Of a stretch of DNA of 9,030 nt, positions 1 to 6,151 are shown in pieces. The translations under genes were made by a program, and so were the position numbers. Under the pieces are notes generated by a model that did not search any database, was not told where the DNA came from, and saw nothing but the letters and a program-made list of their open reading frames with translations. Each line of letters begins with the position of its first letter. The first letter of the stretch is position 1. The stretch is from contig CAVURW010000283.1 in NCBI GenBank assembly GCA_963743595.1, positions 1-9,030 on the forward strand. The letters run 5' to 3'. This DNA comes from CAVURW01 sp963743595 (lineage in GTDB: Bacteria > Verrucomicrobiota > Verrucomicrobiia > Methylacidiphilales > UBA1321).

Positions 1-356
1 GTCACGTAACCAGCGGGCTTCAGGACGCTCGGCATCATGATCTCCTTGCCTGGACGCAAGAGAGGGCCTGTTTTATTGGTCGTCATTCCCGTGCGAAACG
101 CGTAGCGCCCCGTCATGATCAGCGCTCGAGTCGGCCCGCAGAGCGGTGAGGCGTAACAATGCTCAAACCGCATCCCGCTCTGAGCCAGTGCATCGATATT
201 CGGCGTCTTAAAGTGATCCGCGCCATACGCACTCACGCACCCGATTCCCAAATCATCGGCCAGAATGAAAATGATGTTCGGCTTGCTGGGATCTGCGGCA
301 CACAGTACGTTAGGAGTCGCCACCAGCAGCAAAACAAAAAAGAGAATGCGTTTCAT
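1..356 (-). CDS. Type I sulfatase, secreted, N-terminal part (cut by left edge)
   Basis: Formylglycine-dependent sulfatase that would hydrolyse a sulfate ester outside the cytoplasm; the substrate cannot be told. About 118 codons are visible and the rest lies beyond base 1. Residues 1-21 form a Sec signal peptide: Lys-Arg, a hydrophobic core FFVLLLVA, then a likely signal peptidase I site near LCA-A. The mature start has the alkaline-phosphatase-superfamily strand PNIIFILADDLG, with metal-binding Asp34-Asp35. PLCGPTRALIMTG at residues 71-83 fits the PROSITE sulfatase signature; Cys73 in C-x-P-x-R is the residue converted to formylglycine, making this a Cys-type enzyme that needs a formylglycine-generating system. 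The ATG at 356 is chosen because the signal peptide begins there; the upstream AGCAAG is a poor ribosome site. It lies 54 bases after pdxJ, possibly read through from it. Family assignment is secure, specificity unknown. Confidence 0.93.
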   Translation of the reverse strand, partial: MKRILFFVLLLVATPNVLCAADPSKPNIIFILADDLGIGCVSAYGADHFKTPNIDALAQSGMRFEHCYASPLCGPTRALIMTGRYAFRTGMTTNKTGPLLRPGKEIMMPSVLKPAGYV

Positions 357-410
357 AAACACTTGCTTTGACGACCAGCGACGGACGCAGGTTACAGTCT
401 ATTCGTCTAA

Positions 411-1178
411 TCAATCCGCACCCAGTGAGTGAGACGATTTTTGCTCGATCAATTCCACCATCTCTTCAACGGCTTCGGTCAATCCCACAAAAACCGCCCG
501 TGAAATGATGCTATGCCCGATGTTCAGTGTGTGTAGGTACGGCACGCCGTCCAGGTAACGGCGCAGGTTGGAATAATGGAGTCCATGTCCCGCGTTCACT
601 TTAATCTTGAGGTCATTCGCCCGTAGCGAGGCAGTCGCATGGCGGGTAATCTCTTTCACGATCGCCTTCTCAGTCGTCGCATTGGCGTAGGCACCGGTAT
701 GCAATTCCACGAAATCGGCTTGCACCTGATGGGCGGCCTCGATCTGGCTGAGATCGGGATCAATGAAGAGGCTCACGATGATCCGGGCCTTCTTGAGAGC
801 CACAACGATGGGCTTAATGCGCTTGGCATCACCCACCACATCCAGGCCACCTTCTGTTGTCACTTCTCGCCGTTTTTCCGGCACCAAACAGACCTCGTGC
901 GGCTTATACAGCAGCGCATTCTTTAACATGCCCGGCGTCGCCGCCATCTCCAGGTTCAGACGCGTGGAAATGCTTTTGCGAAGCGCTTTCACATCCGCAT
1001 CCTGGATGTGCCGTCGATCTTCCCGTAGATGTACGGTAATCGATTTCGCCCCGGCCGCCTCCGCCTGACGTGCGGCCTCCAGCACACTGGGTTCAGGAGG
1101 GAGTCCTTTTTTCCAATTGCTATAACGCGCCTGACGCAAGGTCGCCACGTGATCCACATTCAAGCCTAGGTGTGCCAT
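411..1178 (-). CDS. pdxJ: Pyridoxine 5'-phosphate synthase PdxJ
   Basis: Condenses 1-deoxy-D-xylulose 5-phosphate with 3-amino-2-oxopropyl phosphate to give pyridoxine 5'-phosphate, the ring-closing step of DXP-dependent vitamin B6 synthesis in the cytosol. The 255-residue product has the length and nearly all the landmarks of E. coli PdxJ: NVDHVATLRQAR at 7-18, ITVHLREDRRH at 47-57 (catalytic His50), NLEM at 75-78 (Glu77, matching E. coli Glu72), LVPEKRREVTTEGGLDV at 98-114, HTGAYA at 160-165, KVNAGHGL at 193-200 (His198, matching His193) and LNIGHSIISRAV at 218-229. The loop after QAR is about five residues longer than in E. coli. The ATG at 1178 is preceded by GTAGGGAAT, a passable but close ribosome site. 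It follows the hybrid kinase gene by 45 bases on the same strand, without an obvious promoter; no other B6 gene is present. Confidence 0.97.
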   Translation of the reverse strand: MAHLGLNVDHVATLRQARYSNWKKGLPPEPSVLEAARQAEAAGAKSITVHLREDRRHIQDADVKALRKSISTRLNLEMAATPGMLKNALLYKPHEVCLVPEKRREVTTEGGLDVVGDAKRIKPIVVALKKARIIVSLFIDPDLSQIEAAHQVQADFVELHTGAYANATTEKAIVKEITRHATASLRANDLKIKVNAGHGLHYSNLRRYLDGVPYLHTLNIGHSIISRAVFVGLTEAVEEMVELIEQKSSHSLGAD

Positions 1179-1223
1179 ATTCCCTACCGTAGACCATTCC
1201 CGTCACGAGTCCACAACGACTGC

Positions 1224-3011
1224 TTACGCACCGGGAGTCGAGATTCTGGGAACAAAATGCTTCATCTCTTTGCTCGGCTTTACCACACCGATCATCGTCG
1301 TCATCTTACGCAGGCTTTGCACGTTTTGGACCTTGTTACGAAGCGTCTCCAGACTGAACGGCTTTTCCAGCGTGCCCAGATTCATCATCTTGTAGCGGGC
1401 CATGAAATCCTGGAAGTGCGAGGGCGGTAATCCGCTCATTAGCAAGATCCGCACGTTGGCATGAGCGGGATTCCCCTTGGCAAAATCGCAGTATTCACCG
1501 ATCAACTGCTCTCCTGTCATGAGCGGCATATTGTAGTCGGTGATGAGTACCTTCGGCGGATTCGGGGTCGATTTCAGGTCGACAATCGCCTCTTGTGGTT
1601 TGGAGAACGACTTCACTTCATGGCCTAAAATTTGCATTAAGCCGACGAGCCCATCTCGGACGAGATCATCATCGTCAACAACGTAGGCTAGCGGCTTTTT
1701 ACCGTCACCTATCGGCGATGGCACCGTGGCCGTTTGCTTCAACAACTGTTGCGTGCTCTTGCGCGGTTCTTCGGGGCGAATCGAACCCGTTTGCGTCGTC
1801 GGATTGGTCTCTTTTCCAAATCGCGGCCAGACGAGGGAGACCTGCGTGCCTTTACCCACTTCTGAGCGAATCTCGACGGTGCCGTTGTGCTGGCTCATGA
1901 TCCCGCGGACCATCGCCAGACCCAATCCCGTGCCCTGCTTTTTCGTCGAGAAGAACGGCTCGAAAATATGCTTCAGCGTCTCCGGTGCCATCCCGATGCC
2001 TTGATCTTGAACCGTTACATTCGCGGTCGTCTCATCACCCTTCCAGAGAACGCTCACGTTACCGCCATTCGGCATAGCTTCGCGGGCATTCTTAATCAGG
2101 TTGAGCAAGCAGTGGCTGAGACTGGAGAAACAGGCCACCACTTCGATCTCTTTATTCTTATCCGAAAATTCGGGTCCGAGAACGACAGTCGTATTGTTCT
2201 TGGAGGTCAATCCAGCAATCCGCGCCACGTCACTGATCATGTCAACCATGTTGAAACGGACGAGAGCCAGCGGTTGTTTCTTAGCGTAACCGAGCAAACT
2301 GCGGGTTAATGAGCTGCCCGTTGAACAGGCGCGAATGATCGAAATGATGATTTCCTTATCGCGCTCGTGCAGGTGCTCTTGAGGGAGCAGTGCTTCAGCG
2401 TTCGATTGAATCCCCATGATCAAGTTATTAAAATCGTGTGCGACTCCGCTCGCCAGTTCCCCGATCGTCTCCAGCTTCTGCTGGTTCACCGTATGCTGTT
2501 CGCCATCAATCCAAGTCACGGCACCGCCAGCTGTATTTCCTGATGGAGCGACGGCTGCTGGGGGCGGCAAGACCAGCGGGGCAGGGGGCGGCGGTGGCAG
2601 AACCAGCGGGGCAGTGGGAGTCGAGAAACAAAAGAAATACCACATCTCATCCACTCGGTTTCCGGCCACCAGCGCAGAGGAGCTCTGGTAGTACATCTTC
2701 ACCTTGTAGAGGATTTCAGAGCCGCCCTCGGGTGCGTGGATGTAGTCGGGCATGTCCGTCTCAACGGCACCCTTGGCATGCTTGAATGCCTCGACCAACC
2801 ACTTGGCGACATCGGGACGAATCTCGCCCCAAGGCATCGGGCCGTTCTTAAACCGTTCAGGATCAATGCCAAACAATGGTCCCGCTATATCGTTGCAACC
2901 CCATACTTCATAATTTTTAGAAGCGGCATAATGCATCAATAGCTCCGCTCTGCCTCCTGAGCGCTTGATCATCTGACGAGCTGGATCCGATAACGTATGC
3001 GAAATCACCAT
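1224..3011 (-). CDS. Soluble hybrid histidine kinase with C-terminal receiver domain
   Basis: Two-component signalling protein of 595 residues. Order: an N-terminal region (about 1-130) of PAS-like size that I cannot assign to a family; a proline-rich linker (132-156); HisKA with phospho-acceptor His192 in GVAHDFNN; HATPase with N-box NLIKNAREAM (303-312), G1 DQGIGM (336-341), F-box FEPFF (350-354) and G2 GTGLGL (360-365); a linker rich in Thr, Gln and Pro; and a receiver with acidic Asp446-Asp447, phospho-acceptor Asp492 in TDYNMP, Ser526 and Lys550 in LEKPF. All catalytic residues are intact. No membrane segment or signal peptide is seen, so it should sense a cytoplasmic cue. The VAHDFNN type of H-box resembles NtrB/HWE-neighbouring kinases that carry a receiver in cis. 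No DNA-binding output domain is present and no separate regulator lies nearby, so its target is unknown. Start ATG at 3011 lacks a clear Shine-Dalgarno sequence. Confidence 0.95.
   Translation of the reverse strand: MVISHTLSDPARQMIKRSGGRAELLMHYAASKNYEVWGCNDIAGPLFGIDPERFKNGPMPWGEIRPDVAKWLVEAFKHAKGAVETDMPDYIHAPEGGSEILYKVKMYYQSSSALVAGNRVDEMWYFFCFSTPTAPLVLPPPPPAPLVLPPPAAVAPSGNTAGGAVTWIDGEQHTVNQQKLETIGELASGVAHDFNNLIMGIQSNAEALLPQEHLHERDKEIIISIIRACSTGSSLTRSLLGYAKKQPLALVRFNMVDMISDVARIAGLTSKNNTTVVLGPEFSDKNKEIEVVACFSSLSHCLLNLIKNAREAMPNGGNVSVLWKGDETTANVTVQDQGIGMAPETLKHIFEPFFSTKKQGTGLGLAMVRGIMSQHNGTVEIRSEVGKGTQVSLVWPRFGKETNPTTQTGSIRPEEPRKSTQQLLKQTATVPSPIGDGKKPLAYVVDDDDLVRDGLVGLMQILGHEVKSFSKPQEAIVDLKSTPNPPKVLITDYNMPLMTGEQLIGEYCDFAKGNPAHANVRILLMSGLPPSHFQDFMARYKMMNLGTLEKPFSLETLRNKVQNVQSLRKMTTMIGVVKPSKEMKHFVPRISTPGA
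2553..2612 (-). repeat. Two-copy 30-base tandem repeat coding a Pro-rich linker
   Basis: Inside the hybrid kinase gene two adjacent 30-base units encode APLVLPPPPP and APLVLPPPAA (residues 134-153). The plus-strand 13-mer accagcggggcag recurs exactly 30 bases apart (2572-2584 and 2602-2614). The repeat lies between the N-terminal sensory region and HisKA, so it acts as a stiff spacer in the protein and could change length by slippage. Confidence 0.7.
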
Positions 3012-3050
3012 CCCGGTTCTATCGGCAATTCAAAAGCGTGGCGAGCAAGA

Positions 3051-3064
3051 AAAATGGCCATTTT
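3051..3064. promoter_or_regulatory. 14-base perfect palindrome upstream of the kinase gene
   Basis: The sequence AAAATGGCCATTTT is a perfect dyad in the 73-base spacer between the second EamA gene and the hybrid kinase, about 40 bases before the kinase start. It could be an operator for a dimeric regulator. Read as RNA it would form only a weak A-U stem with a GGCC loop, followed on the minus strand by TTTTTC, so a weak terminator for the EamA trio is the alternative. Either role is inferred. Confidence 0.3.
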
Positions 3065-3084
3065 AGAACAGCACCGTGCAGCAT

Positions 3085-3423
3085 CTAACTCGCCGCAACG
3101 AAGTAGACCCCGATTCCCGTGAGCACCAAGCCCAGCCAACCGCGCAGGCCGCAGCGTTCGCCCAAAAAAAGCACACCTGCGCCCATGATCAAAATCGGGC
3201 TTATCGCCTCAAGCGGCATTTGTTGGCTCAGATCCAGCCGGGCCATCATTCCCAGCCACAAAAAGAACCATACCGAGAGCATGAACACACCTGCAGCGAA
3301 ATATATCGGCGCGCGCTGGGCAGCAACGGTTCCACCATCGGCCATTGCTTTTTTAAGAAAGACCTGACCGGCGACGAGCGCTAACTGAGAGACGATCAAC
3401 GCGATCCAAACGCCCACCGTCAT
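3085..3423 (-). CDS. Half-size EamA/DMT-superfamily membrane protein, second of a pair
   Basis: A 112-residue, four-helix inner-membrane protein of the drug/metabolite transporter superfamily, the size of EmrE or ArnE. Helix 1 (about 5-23) contains VAGQVFLKKAM, which resembles the VAGQ-x(3)-K pattern of ArnE; helices follow at about 38-60, 68-87 and 94-111, with the usual FLGE-type turn (FLGER, 86-90) before helix 4. The position equivalent to the essential Glu14 of EmrE is Leu16, so it should not be a proton-coupled SMR multidrug pump. Its ATG overlaps the stop of the preceding half-transporter (ATGA) and has a good TGAGG ribosome site 7 bases upstream, so the two are translationally coupled and probably form a heterodimer. 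The substrate is unknown; a lipid-linked sugar, as for ArnE/ArnF, is one possibility. Confidence 0.85.
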   Translation of the reverse strand: MTVGVWIALIVSQLALVAGQVFLKKAMADGGTVAAQRAPIYFAAGVFMLSVWFFLWLGMMARLDLSQQMPLEAISPILIMGAGVLFLGERCGLRGWLGLVLTGIGVYFVAAS

Positions 3424-3866
3424 AAGCGATCCTCAATTCGCGTAACCGACTGCGCGAGAATGCCGATGCCGACCAAAATCAATATAATCCCGATCACCCG
3501 CATTGAGCCAAGTTTCTCACCTAGGAACAACCACGAGGCCACCGGCACCAAGACATACACCACGTTTGTGAGGTTAAAGGCCAGACCCAGCGGCAAAAAA
3601 CGAAGCGCGTAGAGCCAGCTCCCGAAGCTCAAGATGTAAAAAACAATGCCCAGCCAAGTCCACCCCGAGCCGAGCGCTGCCACGCCCAGCCAACTGACCC
3701 ACGTCTCCACGCCGCCCGCAGTCCACAAGACGGCCGCATCGGCTCCCATCTTCATGAGCAGTTGCCCTGCTGCGGAACACAGAATCGCCAGGGTAACGTG
3801 CAGCCACGGATTTCGCCACAGACCCGGCAGCGGCTTCGGGATCACGCTCAAATCGGTGTCAGACAT
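3420..3866 (-). CDS. Half-size EamA/DMT-superfamily membrane protein, first of a pair
   Basis: A 148-residue membrane protein with an approximately 20-residue Pro-rich cytoplasmic N-terminus and four helices (about 22-40, 55-65 extending into 69-90, 93-115 and 122-140). CSAAGQLLMKMGAD at 30-43 is the helix-1 pattern of EamA/ArnE/ArnF proteins; FYILSFGSWLYALRFLPLG at 76-94 and VYVLVPVASWLFLGEKL at 103-119 match the second-half pattern. EmrE Glu14 is replaced by Ser31 by eye alignment, again against a drug pump. The gene begins inside the end of the aquaporin gene (8-base overlap, ATGTCTGA) and ends in a 4-base overlap with the next half-transporter. GAGG sits directly against the ATG, too close for a normal ribosome site, so reinitiation after the aquaporin stop is likely. 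Substrate unknown. Confidence 0.87.
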   Translation of the reverse strand: MSDTDLSVIPKPLPGLWRNPWLHVTLAILCSAAGQLLMKMGADAAVLWTAGGVETWVSWLGVAALGSGWTWLGIVFYILSFGSWLYALRFLPLGLAFNLTNVVYVLVPVASWLFLGEKLGSMRVIGIILILVGIGILAQSVTRIEDRL

Positions 3867-4518
3867 CCTCGGGATTCATCAAACGAAAAACACCGCCTGC
3901 GACAGCACCGCCCAAGACTTCCGCCAAGACATACAGAGCATAATAGTTCCAGCTTAGCATTCCCATCAACGCAACTCCACCGGTAACCGCTGGATTAAAG
4001 GAACCACCCGAAATGGGGCCTACCGCGAACGCCCCGACCATAACGGTGCACCCGATCGCCAACCCGAAAAAGCTATTGCCTGCATAGGCCTTCGCAGTCG
4101 CTACGTTCACCACCACATACGCGAGCGCGAATGTGTACAGGAATTCGCACACCAATTTATGCTCCGTGATGAGGACGGAATCCGGAGCGGGAACGACCGT
4201 CGCAGCAGCGATTCCCTTCAACCAGATCGCAAGCAAACCGGCCACCAAGCCCGCCACGCATTGTACGACGACGTAGCCGGGCAATTCCGCCCACGCGAAC
4301 TTGCCTCGAACCGCTAGAGCCACGCTCACCGCCGGATTATAATGCGCTCCAGAGACGTGACCACCCGCATAGACCATGACCATCAATACAAAACCGATCG
4401 CGATGGGCGGAATCACGCCAGGTGCCGTTGCGAGGCATGTCACGCCAATCGTCAGCACCAAAAAGAACGCCCCAATAAACTCACACAGTAATTTTCTTGA
4501 ATACTCCATCCATCGCAT
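3859..4518 (-). CDS. Aquaporin-family (MIP) channel with unusual selectivity filter
   Basis: A 219-residue six-helix channel of the major intrinsic protein family in the inner membrane. Both NPA boxes are present: SGAHYNPAV (Asn61-Ala63) and SGGSFNPAV (Asn175-Ala177), as are the helix-1 and helix-4 glutamates (Glu13 in EFIGAF, Glu125 in EFLYTF). Aligned by eye to E. coli AqpZ, the four ar/R filter residues Phe43, His174, Thr183 and Arg189 become Ile41, Ala164, Gly172 and Val178. The near-universal arginine after the second NPA is therefore absent, and ordinary water or glycerol selectivity should not be assumed. The ATG at 4518 is used; Met4 (4509) is an alternative and gives MEYSRKLLCEF, closer to family starts; neither has a Shine-Dalgarno sequence. 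First gene of the overlapping trio with the two EamA genes. Confidence 0.93.
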   Translation of the reverse strand: MRWMEYSRKLLCEFIGAFFLVLTIGVTCLATAPGVIPPIAIGFVLMVMVYAGGHVSGAHYNPAVSVALAVRGKFAWAELPGYVVVQCVAGLVAGLLAIWLKGIAAATVVPAPDSVLITEHKLVCEFLYTFALAYVVVNVATAKAYAGNSFFGLAIGCTVMVGAFAVGPISGGSFNPAVTGGVALMGMLSWNYYALYVLAEVLGGAVAGGVFRLMNPEDV

Positions 4519-4539
4519 CTAAGACGAAACGAAAAGTAA

Positions 4540-4557
4540 TTGCCAGTGATTAGGCAA
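4540..4557 (-). terminator. Weak hairpin with U-rich tail between GT-C-like gene and aquaporin gene
   Basis: On the minus strand a TTGCC/GGCAA stem of five pairs with an eight-base loop starts 6 bases after the stop of the GT-C-like gene and is followed by TTACTTTTCGTTTCG. This resembles a weak intrinsic terminator or attenuator, which would make the aquaporin-EamA-EamA trio partly independent of upstream transcription. The stem is short, so support is modest. Confidence 0.3.
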
Positions 4558-4562
4558 GTCAC

Positions 4563-6107
4563 TCACTTATAAAACAAGATCCACAAGGGCGACTCATCCC
4601 GTTTCGGGAAGTGTGTATGGATATAAACGGTGTAGGCATCTTCCAGGACATAGGAGCCTTCCACCGGGCGATTCGGTTCCTTCGGAATCATCACACCCGA
4701 GCAGCCTTTGAGAGCAAATTCCGCTGGGGGATAGTGATCCTCGTCCATGGTATATTTGAAGTGAACAACGATGGGCATGTGATCAGCAGACGGTGCTTGT
4801 CGCGCAACCGAGAACCAGTCCGTGAAATCGAGGCACGCCACCTTTTCGTGTTGCAACGACGGGTGTTTGTTGAGCAACCGCAAGCCATCGTTAATGATCG
4901 CGAAGAGCGGTGGGCCGTGGTTCCAACGATAGCCGTAGCTGCCTACGAGGCTCATCTCATCGAAACCGGGTGCGTGCACTTGACCAATCAACGGTGCGGA
5001 TTCCAGTGGCCGTTCAACGGAGACCCAAAAGAGCTCGCCTAGAACGGCTTTCCCAGACATTGCCGTAAATCCTAGAAAGCAAAAGCAATAGGCATACTTG
5101 CCCCACATCGGAACGTTCCAACCCCGCTGTTCGATGAGCCGCCCGACGAGAAAAAGATCGTAAATGACGAGAGGCGGAATTTCCAAATTCGCTATTCCGA
5201 TCAAGGGTGTGCAGGAGTATTCGGAGAGAACCGCAGCAGCGCCTATCCAGAGACACTCGTTCGCCAGCTGAAGCGGCCTGCAGAGTTTCAATCGATACAA
5301 AAGAATCACCAGCGGAATGGCCGGAACCATCTCCACCAAATCATAAAATGCGATGCGCAACCGATGAAATTTCTCCTCAGGTGGCAAAAGCCCAGACGCA
5401 CGAACAACTCCCGCCACCATATCGAAACAGCCATCAAAACCGAGATAGGCCACCACGATCGCCACGACATTCGCCAAACCCAAAAAGAAGAACGGCAATC
5501 GATTCTTAAATCCGCCTTGTTGCCACATCAGGTAGGCCAGCATCAATGAGGCGATTCCGAACGGTACTTTCGTGAACATCAAGATTCCGCACAGGACGCC
5601 GAACATCCAGGGATGATTCGCGCGGCGATCCATGCACATGACCGTCAGGAGACTGAGCAGGGCGAATCCCTCGCGATTATAAAACATCGCGTACGATAGA
5701 CCGACTAAGGGAATGTGAAGCGGGTACGGGGCGGCCCACGTCAGGCAGATATAGACGGAGATGCAGAGATTCAGAATAGTCATTTTCTCGCGCAAAAACA
5801 GGAACCAAACCAAGCTCCCGATTATCGGCACCGTTATGGATGACGCCACTGCCAGCGCATAGAGATTCTGCCCCACCAGCCACATCGCCGCTACGATCGG
5901 AAAATTCGGAAAAGGGCCCAGCAGTGTGTCGTAATCGACGTAAGGAATGAGCCCCTCATACATCCGCTGGGCACCCGCTAAAATCGTAAATACGTCGGGC
6001 GCGATATCAACTTGAGGCCGGATCGGAACGGCGAGGGGAATCTCCACAAGCACGGTACACACCGCAAAATAGATGCATGTCACCCATAATTGCTTAGATC
6101 CCATCAT
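4563..6107 (-). CDS. Multi-spanning membrane protein, GT-C glycosyltransferase-like
   Basis: A 514-residue protein with an N-terminal helix (about 8-25), a periplasmic first loop, roughly nine to eleven further hydrophobic segments up to residue 352, and a soluble C-terminal part (about 355-514) without helices. The first loop contains DIAPDVF (34-40) and then AQRMYEGLIPYVDYD (46-60) followed by LLGPFPN. Acidic residues in loop 1 and a 'G-x-x-PY-x-DY...GP' pattern are typical of GT-C enzymes of the GT39/GT83-like (PMT/ArnT) group, which transfer sugars from polyprenyl-phosphate donors on the outer face of the membrane. No family signature beyond this loop is certain, so the function is an inference. 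ATG at 6107 (Met2 at 6104 equally possible) has no ribosome site. It starts 44 bases after the phytoene synthase gene and precedes the aquaporin by 44 bases. Confidence 0.7.
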   Translation of the reverse strand: MMGSKQLWVTCIYFAVCTVLVEIPLAVPIRPQVDIAPDVFTILAGAQRMYEGLIPYVDYDTLLGPFPNFPIVAAMWLVGQNLYALAVASSITVPIIGSLVWFLFLREKMTILNLCISVYICLTWAAPYPLHIPLVGLSYAMFYNREGFALLSLLTVMCMDRRANHPWMFGVLCGILMFTKVPFGIASLMLAYLMWQQGGFKNRLPFFFLGLANVVAIVVAYLGFDGCFDMVAGVVRASGLLPPEEKFHRLRIAFYDLVEMVPAIPLVILLYRLKLCRPLQLANECLWIGAAAVLSEYSCTPLIGIANLEIPPLVIYDLFLVGRLIEQRGWNVPMWGKYAYCFCFLGFTAMSGKAVLGELFWVSVERPLESAPLIGQVHAPGFDEMSLVGSYGYRWNHGPPLFAIINDGLRLLNKHPSLQHEKVACLDFTDWFSVARQAPSADHMPIVVHFKYTMDEDHYPPAEFALKGCSGVMIPKEPNRPVEGSYVLEDAYTVYIHTHFPKRDESPLWILFYK

Positions 6108-6151
6108 GTGCGTGGCGTTATGCTGGCACGATGTCGGGCGAGGTCAACGCC

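Noticed and set aside
639..1068. Plus-strand open frames of about 95-101 codons opposite pdxJ
   Set aside because: They lie antisense to a clearly conserved gene, show no recognisable domain and have composition expected of mirror frames.
2416..2785. Plus-strand frames with Gly/Ala-rich translation opposite the kinase linker
   Set aside because: The repetitive character comes from the antisense of the proline-rich repeat; no ribosome site or family match.
3085..3866. The EamA pair as an EmrE-type SMR multidrug efflux system
   Set aside because: The essential membrane-embedded Glu14 of EmrE is replaced by Leu and Ser in the two proteins by eye alignment.
6114..6151. GGCGTT/AACGCC inverted repeat between the phytoene synthase and GT-C-like genes
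   Set aside because: Six-base arms with a 26-base loop and no U-tract; too weak to call a terminator.
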